Shown: in pieces, positions 50,556 to 59,024 of the stretch
Numbering within the stretch: the first letter of the stretch is position 1
How the letters are laid out: each line of letters begins with the position of its first letter
From: Prevotella sp. P3-122
GTDB taxonomy: Bacteria; Bacteroidota; Bacteroidia; Bacteroidales; Bacteroidaceae
Assembly: GCF_002251365.1 (NCBI RefSeq)
Contig: NZ_NPJH01000037.1
Location: 36,640-100,639 of the forward strand
Length of the DNA stretch: 64,000 nucleotides
Direction of reading: 5' to 3'
The notes under the pieces: model-generated
What the model was told of the DNA's origin: nothing
The model's database searches: none
The model's input: the letters and a program-made list of their open reading frames with translations, nothing else
Made by a program: the position numbers and the translations under genes

Positions 50556-53030
50556 TTATCCTCTGAGCTTGGCGAGAAGTGTGTTCAGTGTGTTCTCGTC
50601 TGTGATGAGCACGTCACGCGGCTTTGATCCCAATTGTGCGCCAACAATGCCTGCGGCCTCAAGCTGGTCCATAAGTCTTCCTGCCCTGTTGTAACCTATA
50701 GAGAAGCGCCGTTGTATCATGCTTGTCGAGCCTTGCTGCGATACCACAATGGCATGGGCTGCCTCCTCGAAGAATGGGTCGAGGCTCTTCAGGTCGGCAG
50801 AGCCGTCACCACTGAAGTCACCGCTGCCCTCATCGGCAGGTTCTGGAAGCTCCATTGGAGCGACTGGTCCTGGCTGGTTGGAGATGAAGTCATTGACGTT
50901 TTCTATCTCCGGTGTGTCTATGAATGCGCATTGCACGCGTATGGGGTCGCCACCGGCAAGGAACAGCATGTCGCCCTTGCCCACCAGTTGCTCGGCTCCC
51001 TTGCGGTCGAGGATGGTTCTTGAGTCAACTACTGATGTCACGCGGAAGGCAATACGTCCGGGGAAGTTGGCCTTGATGTTACCTGTGATAATCTTCGTTG
51101 TCGGTCGCTGGGTGGCTATCACCATGTGTATGCCTACGGCACGTGCCAGCTGTGCGATACGTGCTATTGGCAGCTCTATCTCCTTGCCGGCGGTCATGAT
51201 GAGGTCTCCGAACTCGTCGATGATGACCACTATGTAAGGCATGTACTCATGCCCCTTCGTAAGGTCGAGGTGGTGGTTGATGAACTTGTCGTTGTATTCC
51301 TCAATCTTCTTTACCTGAGCCATCTTCAGCATGTCGTACCTGTGGTCCATGAGCTTGCACAGGGAGTTGAGAGTCCTTACAACCTTGTTGACATCCGTGA
51401 TGATAGGCTCGTCCTCGTTTTCGGGCAGCGATGCCATGTAGTGCGATGTTATCTGGTTGTATATGGAGAATTCCACCTTCTTCGGGTCTACAAGTACGAA
51501 TTTCAGCTCGTTGGGGTGTTTCTTGTAAAGCAACGATGTGATGATGGCGTTAAGACCAACAGACTTTCCCTGTCCTGTGGCACCGGCCACGAGAAGGTGG
51601 GGCAGCTTGTGCAGGTCGAACATGAAGACATCGTTCGAGATAGTCTTTCCAATCACTACGGGCAGCTCCATCCTCGACTCCTTGAATTTCTTCGAGTTTA
51701 TGACGCTCTCCATGGAGACAATCTGCGGTTTCTTGTTTGGAACCTCTATACCGATGGTTCCGCGTCCAGGTATTGGGGCGATGATACGTATTCCCAATGC
51801 TGCCAGGTTCAGGGCGATGTCATCCTCAAGATTTCTGATCTTGTTTATTCTCACGCCCTCGGCGGGAGTAATCTCATATAGGGTGATGGTTGGTCCGACG
51901 GTAGCGCTTATCCGGCTAATCTTCACGCCGAAGCTGTCGAGAACCTCTACGATGCGGTTCTTGTTGGCCGTAATCTCCTCCATGTCAACGACGGGTCTGT
52001 TGTTGTCCTCGTATTTCTTTAGAAGGTCAAGTCCTGGCTTCTTGTAGTTGACAAACGGTTCGAGGGGATTTATCGGGGTTTTCATTATATCCTCTATTGT
52101 AAGGTCACGTCCTTGTCCTTGCTCCACGGCAGGTGCCGCTGTTACCGTCAGGTCACAGTCCACTTCCTCGTTCAGCGTGTTCTCTCCGTCCTGTTCATCG
52201 GGCTGCTCAACCATTATGGCCTGTGTCTGCACACCCTCGGTATCAGTCAAGTCAACAGTCTGTGCCTTCTCCCCGTCGCTACTGTTGTCTATGCTGTTGT
52301 ATGTGTCTTCGCTGTCGCCATAGTTCTGCTCATAGATGGGTTCCACTACTCCTTCCTCGTCTTTGTGCAGGGTATTGGTGACGCTGAACTTTATCTTTGA
52401 TGTAAGGTATTCCACGGGGTTCAGAGTTTTCCTTATCACCTCAATGGTCTCTGCGCTGAGGTAAGCCAAGAAGGCTGTCGCAACAAGGAATAGAATGGCT
52501 GTCAGTCCGGGAGGACCTATGAGGTTTTCCAGTTGCTGTACGCAGTATAGTCCGTGGTTGCCTCCGGGATTGAATATCAGCCCGCTCATGATGGGAGTCA
52601 GTATCTTGGCGAATGTCACCGACGACCAAATCATTACGAGAGCCATTCCGAAGAACCACTTCCATAAGTTTACGTTGTATGCCCGTAACAGTTTCAGTCC
52701 TACCATAATTACGAATACGGGTATGATGAATGCCGGTAAACCGAAGTTTACTGTCATAAGGTAGTATGCCAGCAATGCTCCCAAGGAGCCGCAGTAGTTG
52801 GTGAATTGCTTGTCGCTGTTGAGCCACTCGCCAGGCCGCATGTTCTCCAGGATGCTCTGGTCGGCCGCTCCTGTAGCGAAAAATGACCCCATGGCGATAA
52901 TCATTACTATGGCTATCGCTATGAGTATTAGGCCAAACATGGCATCAGTGGTCTCGTTGGAAATAATGCTTCTGATGCCTCGTGTCTCATTTGTATTTTT
53001 GTTCTTTCGGTCTGTCTTTTTCTTTGCCAT
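50556..53030 (-). CDS. ftsK: DNA translocase FtsK
   Basis: Septum-linked DNA pump of 824 residues that clears chromosomes and directs XerCD recombination. N-terminal membrane helices (four predicted within residues 30-195), a short acidic linker (about 230-320), and the motor domain with Walker A GATGQGKSVGLNAIITSLLY (about 480-500), Walker B IVVIIDEFGDLIM, and the C-terminal gamma domain SIGYNRAGRLMDQLEAAGIVG (KOPS-reading winged helix). A TATTTTTG box on the minus strand at 53064-53057 precedes it. It is followed by the lolA gene. Confidence 0.97.
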   Translation of the reverse strand: MAKKKTDRKNKNTNETRGIRSIISNETTDAMFGLILIAIAIVMIIAMGSFFATGAADQSILENMRPGEWLNSDKQFTNYCGSLGALLAYYLMTVNFGLPAFIIPVFVIMVGLKLLRAYNVNLWKWFFGMALVMIWSSVTFAKILTPIMSGLIFNPGGNHGLYCVQQLENLIGPPGLTAILFLVATAFLAYLSAETIEVIRKTLNPVEYLTSKIKFSVTNTLHKDEEGVVEPIYEQNYGDSEDTYNSIDNSSDGEKAQTVDLTDTEGVQTQAIMVEQPDEQDGENTLNEEVDCDLTVTAAPAVEQGQGRDLTIEDIMKTPINPLEPFVNYKKPGLDLLKKYEDNNRPVVDMEEITANKNRIVEVLDSFGVKISRISATVGPTITLYEITPAEGVRINKIRNLEDDIALNLAALGIRIIAPIPGRGTIGIEVPNKKPQIVSMESVINSKKFKESRMELPVVIGKTISNDVFMFDLHKLPHLLVAGATGQGKSVGLNAIITSLLYKKHPNELKFVLVDPKKVEFSIYNQITSHYMASLPENEDEPIITDVNKVVRTLNSLCKLMDHRYDMLKMAQVKKIEEYNDKFINHHLDLTKGHEYMPYIVVIIDEFGDLIMTAGKEIELPIARIAQLARAVGIHMVIATQRPTTKIITGNIKANFPGRIAFRVTSVVDSRTILDRKGAEQLVGKGDMLFLAGGDPIRVQCAFIDTPEIENVNDFISNQPGPVAPMELPEPADEGSGDFSGDGSADLKSLDPFFEEAAHAIVVSQQGSTSMIQRRFSIGYNRAGRLMDQLEAAGIVGAQLGSKPRDVLITDENTLNTLLAKLRG

Positions 53031-53138
53031 TTGTCAAATGTTTCGTTTTTTAACTGCAAAAATAGCGTAAAAAACTCAGATTCTTCCATAATTTGCTAAC
53101 TTTTTTCTAATTTTGCAAATCGTAACATCCATTTGGCA

Positions 53139-53819
53139 ATGAAAAGAGTAATATATAATAAGTTTGACAAGCATTCCATAACAGCATTACCTTTGGTGAC
53201 GTTTCCTGGCAGGATAGTGGTTATCGTGTCTGCAGGAGAGACTGAGAAGGCTGTGGACTATCTTCTGTCCCGTGACATTCTTGGTGTGGACACCGAGACT
53301 CGTCCGTCGTTCAAGCGTGGCGAGATGCACAAGGTATCGCTGCTTCAGGTGTCGAGCCGCGACATCTGTTTTCTGTTCAGGCTCAACTATACAGGTATTA
53401 CTCCTGCCATAAAGCGCCTTCTTGAGGACAAGACTGTAAAGAAGATTGGTCTGTCGTGGCATGATGACATACTGATGCTAAAGAAGCGCGAGGACTTCAA
53501 GCCCGGACTGTTCATTGACCTTCAGGACATTGTAGGAAACATTGGCATTGAGGACCGTAGCCTGCAAAAGCTCTATGCAAACATCTTCGGACAGAAAATT
53601 AGCAAGCGGCAGAGGCTCACCAACTGGGAGAACGATGTACTCACGGATAAGCAGAAGGTGTATGCGGCTACAGATGCGTGGAGTTGCATAATGCTCTATG
53701 AGGAGATAATGCGGCTGTTGCAGTCGGACGGTTATGTCCTTGAGGTCGTGTCCGAGGAAAACATGCAGCAGGAGGCCTCCAATGTGGAGGATGCGTCGCA
53801 AGGAGAGAGAGTAGAATAA
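53139..53819 (+). CDS. 3'-5' exonuclease, RNase D/DEDD-type domain protein
   Basis: A 226-residue protein with a DEDD exonuclease fold. The first motif is LGVDTETRPSFKRGEMHKVSLLQVS (Asp-x-Glu), the second around GLSWHDDILMLKKREDF, and the third DKQKVYAATDAWSCIMLYEE (Asp with Tyr). It resembles the exonuclease domain of RNase D or WRN without an HRDC domain. The ATG at 53139 is preferred over a TTG six bases earlier. A TAATTTTG promoter box is at 53108-53115. Its neighbours are the divergent ftsK and an rRNA methyltransferase 32 bp downstream. Confidence 0.88.
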   Translation: MKRVIYNKFDKHSITALPLVTFPGRIVVIVSAGETEKAVDYLLSRDILGVDTETRPSFKRGEMHKVSLLQVSSRDICFLFRLNYTGITPAIKRLLEDKTVKKIGLSWHDDILMLKKREDFKPGLFIDLQDIVGNIGIEDRSLQKLYANIFGQKISKRQRLTNWENDVLTDKQKVYAATDAWSCIMLYEEIMRLLQSDGYVLEVVSEENMQQEASNVEDASQGERVE

Positions 53820-53851
53820 ATAGTAGCACTGATCATATTAGACAAAGACTT

Positions 53852-55033
53852 ATGTATAGAAACATATATTTGAAACGGGGCAAGGAAGAATCGCTCAGAA
53901 GGTTTCATCCCTGGATTTTCTCTGGTGCCATACAACGTAGCGATGAAGGCATAGCTGAGGGCGACATCGTCAGGGTGCTGTCCTCGGACGGTATGTTCCT
54001 GGCCGTAGGCCATTATCAGATAGGTTCCATATCAGTCAGGGTCCTGTCGTTCCGCGACATCACCATCGACCATGAGTTCTGGACATCGCGGCTTGCCTCG
54101 GCATTGGAGGTAAGGCGCAGCCTCGGCATTGCCGACAGCGATGACAACAATACCTATCGCCTTGTGCATGGCGAGGGTGACAACCTGCCGGGGCTTGTCA
54201 TCGACTGCTATGGCAAGACGGCAGTAATGCAGGCGCATAGCGTTGGCATGCACGTGTGCCGTATGGACGTGTGCGCAGCACTTGTCGAGGTTATGCAGGA
54301 CAGAATCGAGAACGTATACTATAAAAGTGAGACTACGTTGCCCTTCAAGGCAGACTTGGGACAGCAGAACAGCTTCATACATGGAGGTAGTGACGAGAAT
54401 ACCACCAAGGAGAACGGGCTGTTGTTTCATGTCGACTGGCTGAAGGGACAGAAGACAGGCTTCTTTGTCGATCAGCGAGAGAACAGACTGCTCCTTGAGA
54501 AATACTCCAAGGGCAAGAGCGTTCTCAACATGTTCTGCTATACGGGGGGCTTCTCCGTTTACGCCATGCGCGGCGGTGCCACGCTTGTCCATTCTGTCGA
54601 CAGCAGTGCCAAGGCCATAGAGCTTACCAATGCCAATGTAGACCTCAACTTCGCAGGTGACAAGAGGCATGAGGCATTCTGCGAGGATGCCTTCAAGTTC
54701 CTTGACGCCAACGAGGGCAAATACGACCTTATCATCCTCGATCCTCCAGCCTTTGCAAAGCATCGCGGTGCCCTGCATAATGCGCTGAAAGGATACACAA
54801 GGCTCAATGTTAAGGGATTTGAGAAGATAAAGAGTGGAGGCATTCTGTTTACATTCAGCTGCTCACAGGTGGTCACCAAGGATAATTTCCGCAATGCCGT
54901 CTTCACTGCTGCGGCCCAGGCTGGACGCAAGGTGCGCATCCTGCACCAGCTCCATCAGCCTGCTGACCATCCTATCAATATCTACCATCCGGAAGGTGAA
55001 TATCTAAAGGGACTTGTATTGTATGTCGAATGA
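53852..55033 (+). CDS. rlmI: RlmI-like 23S rRNA (cytosine-C5) methyltransferase
   Basis: Methylates a cytosine of 23S rRNA (C1962 in E. coli) using AdoMet. The 393-residue protein has an N-terminal PUA domain (RNIYLKRGKEESLRRFHPWIFSGAI), a central linker with VYYKSETTLPFKADLGQQ, and the Rossmann MTase with FCYTGGFSVYAMRGGATLVHSVDSS (AdoMet-binding) and DLIILDPPAFAKHRGAL (motif IV, DPPAF). The organisation matches RlmI. Its last 11 bases overlap the ATG region of tilS, so they are co-translated. Confidence 0.92.
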   Translation: MYRNIYLKRGKEESLRRFHPWIFSGAIQRSDEGIAEGDIVRVLSSDGMFLAVGHYQIGSISVRVLSFRDITIDHEFWTSRLASALEVRRSLGIADSDDNNTYRLVHGEGDNLPGLVIDCYGKTAVMQAHSVGMHVCRMDVCAALVEVMQDRIENVYYKSETTLPFKADLGQQNSFIHGGSDENTTKENGLLFHVDWLKGQKTGFFVDQRENRLLLEKYSKGKSVLNMFCYTGGFSVYAMRGGATLVHSVDSSAKAIELTNANVDLNFAGDKRHEAFCEDAFKFLDANEGKYDLIILDPPAFAKHRGALHNALKGYTRLNVKGFEKIKSGGILFTFSCSQVVTKDNFRNAVFTAAAQAGRKVRILHQLHQPADHPINIYHPEGEYLKGLVLYVE

Positions 55034-56378
55034 CAATATTGCGAAGGACGTCACCCTAAAAGTGGCGTCCTTTATTAAGGAGAACACTCTGCTCGACAAG
55101 GACCGTAAGCAAGTTGTCGCCTTGTCGGGAGGTGCTGACAGCGTGGCCTTGCTGCTGTTGCTGCATGGTCTTGGCTACGATGTCGATGCTGCCCATTGCA
55201 ATTTCCACCTGCGGGGTGACGAGTCCGTACGCGATGAGGAGTTCTGTGTGTCGCTATGCCGGAAATGCGGAGTGGAGCTCCACAGAATACACTTCGACAC
55301 AAGGGAATATGCCTCCCTGCACAAAGTAAGCATAGAGATGGCGGCACGAGACCTGCGCTATTCTTATTTCCGACAGCTCTGCCGTGACCTTGATGCCCAA
55401 TCGGTATGTGTGGCACACCATCGGGATGATAATGTAGAGACCATCCTGCTGAACATCATACGGGGTACGGGACTGAACGGTCTCACGGGCATGGCGCCCC
55501 GAAACGGACTCGTTGTAAGGCCGCTGCTCTGTGTGGACAGAAGTGAGATAGAGCAATACCTTGCAGCCCTTGGTCAGGATTTTGTTACGGACAGCACAAA
55601 TCTTGTAGCCGACGTCCAACGCAACAAGATAAGGCTTAATGTCATACCCATGCTTGAGGATGTAAATCCGGCCGTGAAGACCAACATTCTGAATATGGCA
55701 CGCTGGATGGCCGAGGCACAGCGGGTTGTGGATGCCTCTGTCAGCTCGGCCGCAGGCTGTATGGAATGGAATGATGGGCAGGCAATAATCAGCACAAGCC
55801 TGTTGCGCTCGTTCCCGTCTGTGGAGTATTATCTGTGGAACATTCTCAGCGCCTATGGCTTCAATTCCGCACAGGTGGCGCAGGTGTCCCAGAGCCTCGA
55901 CGGAGAGCCTGGACGCACATGGCTGTCTGCCACCCACGAGTTGTGTCTTGACCGTGGACGGTTGTTGCTGTCAGAAAAGAGTGGGGAGGCTATCAGGCCA
56001 ATGACCATTCCAGAACCCGGGCTTTACGTCTGTCCTTTCGGAGCGAGGATTCGTGTGTCCTCGTCCGTCATCAATAGTGACTATGCCATCTCTCGCGACA
56101 GGTGCCACGCATGCCTTGATGCCGACAAGGTGGTCTTCCCGCTTACGGTACGTGGCGTAGAGCCTGGCGACCGCTTCGTGCCATTTGGCATGAAGGGCAG
56201 CAAGTTGCTAAGCGACTTCCTTACCGGCCTGAAGATGCCTTTGACGGCCAAGCGTCGCCAGCTTGTCGTTACGGATGCCTCAGGCAAGATAGTATGGGTT
56301 GTGGGATGCCGTCCCGATGCCCGGTTCTGCCTTACAGACCGTTCGCGTGCTGTGACAGAAATATCTCTGCTTTCCTAA
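55023..56378 (+). CDS. tilS: tRNA(Ile)-lysidine synthase
   Basis: Adds lysine to C34 of tRNA-Ile2, changing its identity so that it reads AUA. The 451-residue protein has the N-type ATP pyrophosphatase motif VVALSGGADSVALLLLLHGLGYDVDAAHCNFHLRGDESVRDEEFC, VAHHRDDNVETILLNIIRGTGLNGLTGMAPRNG, and the TilS substrate-binding and C-terminal domains (PGDRFVPFGMKGSKLLSDFL). It starts at 55023 inside the end of the methyltransferase gene. Its 3' end overlaps the 3' end of kdsB on the other strand by 47 bp. Confidence 0.95.
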   Translation: MSNDNIAKDVTLKVASFIKENTLLDKDRKQVVALSGGADSVALLLLLHGLGYDVDAAHCNFHLRGDESVRDEEFCVSLCRKCGVELHRIHFDTREYASLHKVSIEMAARDLRYSYFRQLCRDLDAQSVCVAHHRDDNVETILLNIIRGTGLNGLTGMAPRNGLVVRPLLCVDRSEIEQYLAALGQDFVTDSTNLVADVQRNKIRLNVIPMLEDVNPAVKTNILNMARWMAEAQRVVDASVSSAAGCMEWNDGQAIISTSLLRSFPSVEYYLWNILSAYGFNSAQVAQVSQSLDGEPGRTWLSATHELCLDRGRLLLSEKSGEAIRPMTIPEPGLYVCPFGARIRVSSSVINSDYAISRDRCHACLDADKVVFPLTVRGVEPGDRFVPFGMKGSKLLSDFLTGLKMPLTAKRRQLVVTDASGKIVWVVGCRPDARFCLTDRSRAVTEISLLS

Positions 56379-57084
56379 GGTCCTCGGGCGTGTCTATTCC
56401 GATGGTCTCCACATCCGTGAGCCCAACCTTTATCTTGTAGCCGTTTTGCAGCCAGCGCAGCTGCTCCAGGCTCTCGGCAATTTCCAGTGGCGATTGTCCG
56501 AGCTTCGTTATCTCCTTGAGCACCTCGCTTCTGTAGGCGTAAATGCCGAGATGTTTCAGGAAGCAGAAGTTGTCTGTCCATTCTGCCTGTTCCTTGCCGC
56601 GGACGTATGGTATCGGCGAGCGAGAGAAATACATGGCATATCCTCTGTTGTCCGTGACTATCTTCGGCGAGTTGGGGTTCAGCACGCCCTCCATGTCAGC
56701 AAACGGCTTGCCAAGGGTGGCAATCTGCGTGTCGGGGTCGTCGAAACACCTGCACACCTCCTCAATCTGGCTCCTGTGTATGAAAGGCTCGTCGCCCTGA
56801 ACGTTCACTACAACGTCCCATTGTCCCTCAATCTTTCCCAGCGCCTCGGCAATACGGTCTGTTCCGCTCTTGTGGTTGGCGCCGGTCATTATCACTTTGC
56901 CGCCAAAAGCTTTTACTGCTTCCTCTATGCGGCTGTCGTCGGTGGCAACGTAGGCGTCGTCGAGTACCTCGGCGGCCTTTCTGTACACATGCTCTATGAC
57001 GGGCTTGCCGCCAAGAATGGCCAGCGGCTTGCCTGGAAAGCGGGTAGAGGCATATCTGGCTGGAATGATAGCAACAAATCTCAT
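56332..57084 (-). CDS. kdsB: 3-deoxy-manno-octulosonate cytidylyltransferase
   Basis: Activates Kdo as CMP-Kdo for lipopolysaccharide inner-core synthesis. The 250-residue protein starts at 57084 with MRFVAIIPARYASTRFPGKPLAILGGKPVIEHVY, the nucleotide-binding signature. NVQGDEPFIHRSQIEEVC is the metal- and sugar-binding region, and HLGIYAYRSEVLKEITK and LEQLRWLQNGYKI follow. Length is normal. A TATCTTTG box on the minus strand is at 57168-57161. Its end overlaps that of tilS by 47 bp in the convergent orientation; both reading frames appear intact. Confidence 0.96.
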   Translation of the reverse strand: MRFVAIIPARYASTRFPGKPLAILGGKPVIEHVYRKAAEVLDDAYVATDDSRIEEAVKAFGGKVIMTGANHKSGTDRIAEALGKIEGQWDVVVNVQGDEPFIHRSQIEEVCRCFDDPDTQIATLGKPFADMEGVLNPNSPKIVTDNRGYAMYFSRSPIPYVRGKEQAEWTDNFCFLKHLGIYAYRSEVLKEITKLGQSPLEIAESLEQLRWLQNGYKIKVGLTDVETIGIDTPEDLRKAEIFLSQHANGL

Positions 57085-57208
57085 AACTGTTGTATGTTTT
57101 GGTTTATGTTTTCGTATTTTCTGGCACCGCAATTTGCCTATGCTCCTTGCGTATGTGCGGCAAAGATAATAATAAAAAAACACAAAATACTAAAAAATAC
57201 TAATACAT

Positions 57209-57239
57209 TTTGCTCGTTGGACTAAATTTGCTACTTTTG
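57209..57239 (+). promoter_or_regulatory. Promoter of the MORN-repeat gene
   Basis: TTTG at 57209-57212 and TACTTTTG at 57232-57239 are 19 bases apart. The ATG at 57269 lies about 25 bases past the expected start point. Confidence 0.75.
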
Positions 57240-57268
57240 GAGTTGATTTTAACAATGAAACTGTATTG

Positions 57269-58390
57269 ATGAGAAAACCAATAATATTTTTATTTTTCGC
57301 CTTGCTCCCTTTTGGTGCCGTAGCACAGAAAGTAGTCCTTGGCTCATGCAATATCGTCATGGACAATATACATGGTGTCTACAAGGGAGAAATCTCGGCC
57401 GGCAAACCCCATGGCAAGGGCAGCGTGACCTTTGACAACGGAAACATATACGAGGGAGAGTTTGTCAAGGGAAAGAGACATGGCTTCGGAGTATACACGT
57501 TTGCTGACGGAGAGAAGTATGAGGGCGAGTGGTTTCAGAACCAGCAACACGGACAGGGAACGTACTATTTCAACAACAACAATAAATATGTAGGCCTATG
57601 GTACCGTGACTACCAACAGGGACATGGTATAATGTACTACTACAATGGCGACAAATACGAGGGCAACTGGCTCAAGGACAAGCGTCAGGGTAAGGGCAAG
57701 TATACTTATTCCAACGGGGCGTTCTACGACGGCAACTGGAGCGATGACCAGAAGTCGGGAAAGGGATTCTTCGACTGGGGCGACGGTACGACATACGAGG
57801 GCATGTGGGCAAACAACCAGCGTACAGGCAAAGGTACCAACCACTATGCCGATGGCGACATATACGTAGGCGACTGGCTCGACGACATACAGAACGGACG
57901 GGGAATATATAAGTTCCAGAACGGAGATGTTTACGAGGGCGAGTATGTGCAGGGCGAGCGTACGGGCTTGGGCATTCTAAGATATGCCAATGGCGACAAA
58001 TACACAGGCCATTTCGTTGAGGGCGACAAGTCCGGTCAGGGCACATTCGTATGGAGTAATGGGGATATCTATACGGGCGACTGGAAGGCAGACAAGCAGA
58101 ACGGACACGGAAAGCTTACCAAGAAGACGGGCGACATATTCGAAGGCTCGTTCCTCGATGGTAGGGTAGAGGGAGAGGTGGTGATACACTACGCTGACGG
58201 CTCCCGCTTCAAGGGTATTTACCATAATGGACAGCGCAATGGCAAGGCCATAGAGGAAGACAAAGACGGCAAGCGTTTCGAGGGAACATATGTTGACGAC
58301 CGTCGTGACGGCAAGTTCGTAGAGAAGGACCGCAACGGCAAGGTGATATCTTCCGGACATTACGAGAGCGGTAAGCGCTTCAACGACTAA
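57269..58390 (+). CDS. Secreted MORN-repeat protein
   Basis: A 373-residue exported protein with signal peptide MRKPIIFLFFALLPFGAVAQ. Nearly all of the mature part is built from 14 consecutive units of 23 residues, each like YEGEFVKGKRHGFG plus a short turn of DG or NG, the MORN repeat. These fold into an open beta sheet that can bind lipids or act as a scaffold. Length of each unit is constant, which suggests strong selection on the structure. The ATG at 57269 is used; a TTG precedes it. No catalytic domain is attached. Role unknown, perhaps envelope scaffolding. Confidence 0.9.
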   Translation: MRKPIIFLFFALLPFGAVAQKVVLGSCNIVMDNIHGVYKGEISAGKPHGKGSVTFDNGNIYEGEFVKGKRHGFGVYTFADGEKYEGEWFQNQQHGQGTYYFNNNNKYVGLWYRDYQQGHGIMYYYNGDKYEGNWLKDKRQGKGKYTYSNGAFYDGNWSDDQKSGKGFFDWGDGTTYEGMWANNQRTGKGTNHYADGDIYVGDWLDDIQNGRGIYKFQNGDVYEGEYVQGERTGLGILRYANGDKYTGHFVEGDKSGQGTFVWSNGDIYTGDWKADKQNGHGKLTKKTGDIFEGSFLDGRVEGEVVIHYADGSRFKGIYHNGQRNGKAIEEDKDGKRFEGTYVDDRRDGKFVEKDRNGKVISSGHYESGKRFND

Positions 58391-58429
58391 TCCTCATCTC
58401 TATCGTCCATCACTTTTTTAAATCCTCTA

Positions 58430-58478
58430 TCTCTCTCTATCTCCCCCTATCTTCTCTATCTTCTCTATCTTCTCTATA
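58430..58478. repeat. Polypyrimidine microsatellite between the MORN and YhcH-type genes
   Basis: The stretch CTCTCTCTATCTCCCCCTATC followed by three copies of TTCTCTATC-type 9-base units is almost pure C and T. It lies 40 bases upstream of the next ATG and could alter expression by changes in repeat number. No other signal is seen in this 129-bp gap. Confidence 0.7.
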
Positions 58479-58519
58479 AAAATAAGTAAATACATTAACC
58501 TCTTAAATACAAAGAAATC

Positions 58520-58963
58520 ATGGTAGTTGATACAATGGAAAACCTGGAGAAATATGTTTCTCTGAACCCCCTCTTCGAGGAGGTTGTCAAATTCGTCAAG
58601 GAGCACGACCTGATGACCCTTGAGGTTGGCAAGCATCCAATCAAGGGCGACGACCTGTTCCTGAACATTGCAGTTGCCAAGGGCAAGACCGATGAGGAGG
58701 CCGTCTTCGAGACACACAGGCGTATGCTCGATATTCAAATACCCCTCGACGCACCCGAGGCATACGGCTACATTCCACTCTCCGATCTGCCAGAGGCCGA
58801 ATACAACGATGCCAAGGACGTCACAAAATATCCTGGCGTGGCTTCCCCGACACTCGTCAACTGCAAGCCGGGCGACTTTGCCATATTCTGGCCACAGGAC
58901 GGCCACAAGCCATGCGTTGGCTCAGGAGAAATACGTAAGGCCATCTTCAAGGTAAGAGCCTGA
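58520..58963 (+). CDS. YhcH/YjgK/YiaL family protein
   Basis: A 147-residue soluble protein of the cupin-like YhcH/YjgK/YiaL (DUF386) family, usually linked with sialic acid or sugar metabolism (mutarotase-like or anomerase roles have been proposed). Blocks include VGKHPIKGDDLFLNIAVAKGKTDEEAVFETHRRMLDIQIPLDAPEAYGYIPLSDLP and the metal-binding-like FAIFWPQDGHKPCVG. It is followed 61 bp later by glgB, but a separate transcript is possible. No sialic acid genes are adjacent, so its substrate here is unknown. Confidence 0.88.
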   Translation: MVVDTMENLEKYVSLNPLFEEVVKFVKEHDLMTLEVGKHPIKGDDLFLNIAVAKGKTDEEAVFETHRRMLDIQIPLDAPEAYGYIPLSDLPEAEYNDAKDVTKYPGVASPTLVNCKPGDFAIFWPQDGHKPCVGSGEIRKAIFKVRA

Positions 58964-59024
58964 CGCCGTCACGGATGAATCTAAACTAAACGTTAGCAAC
59001 TTAATATTTATTACCAGACAATCT

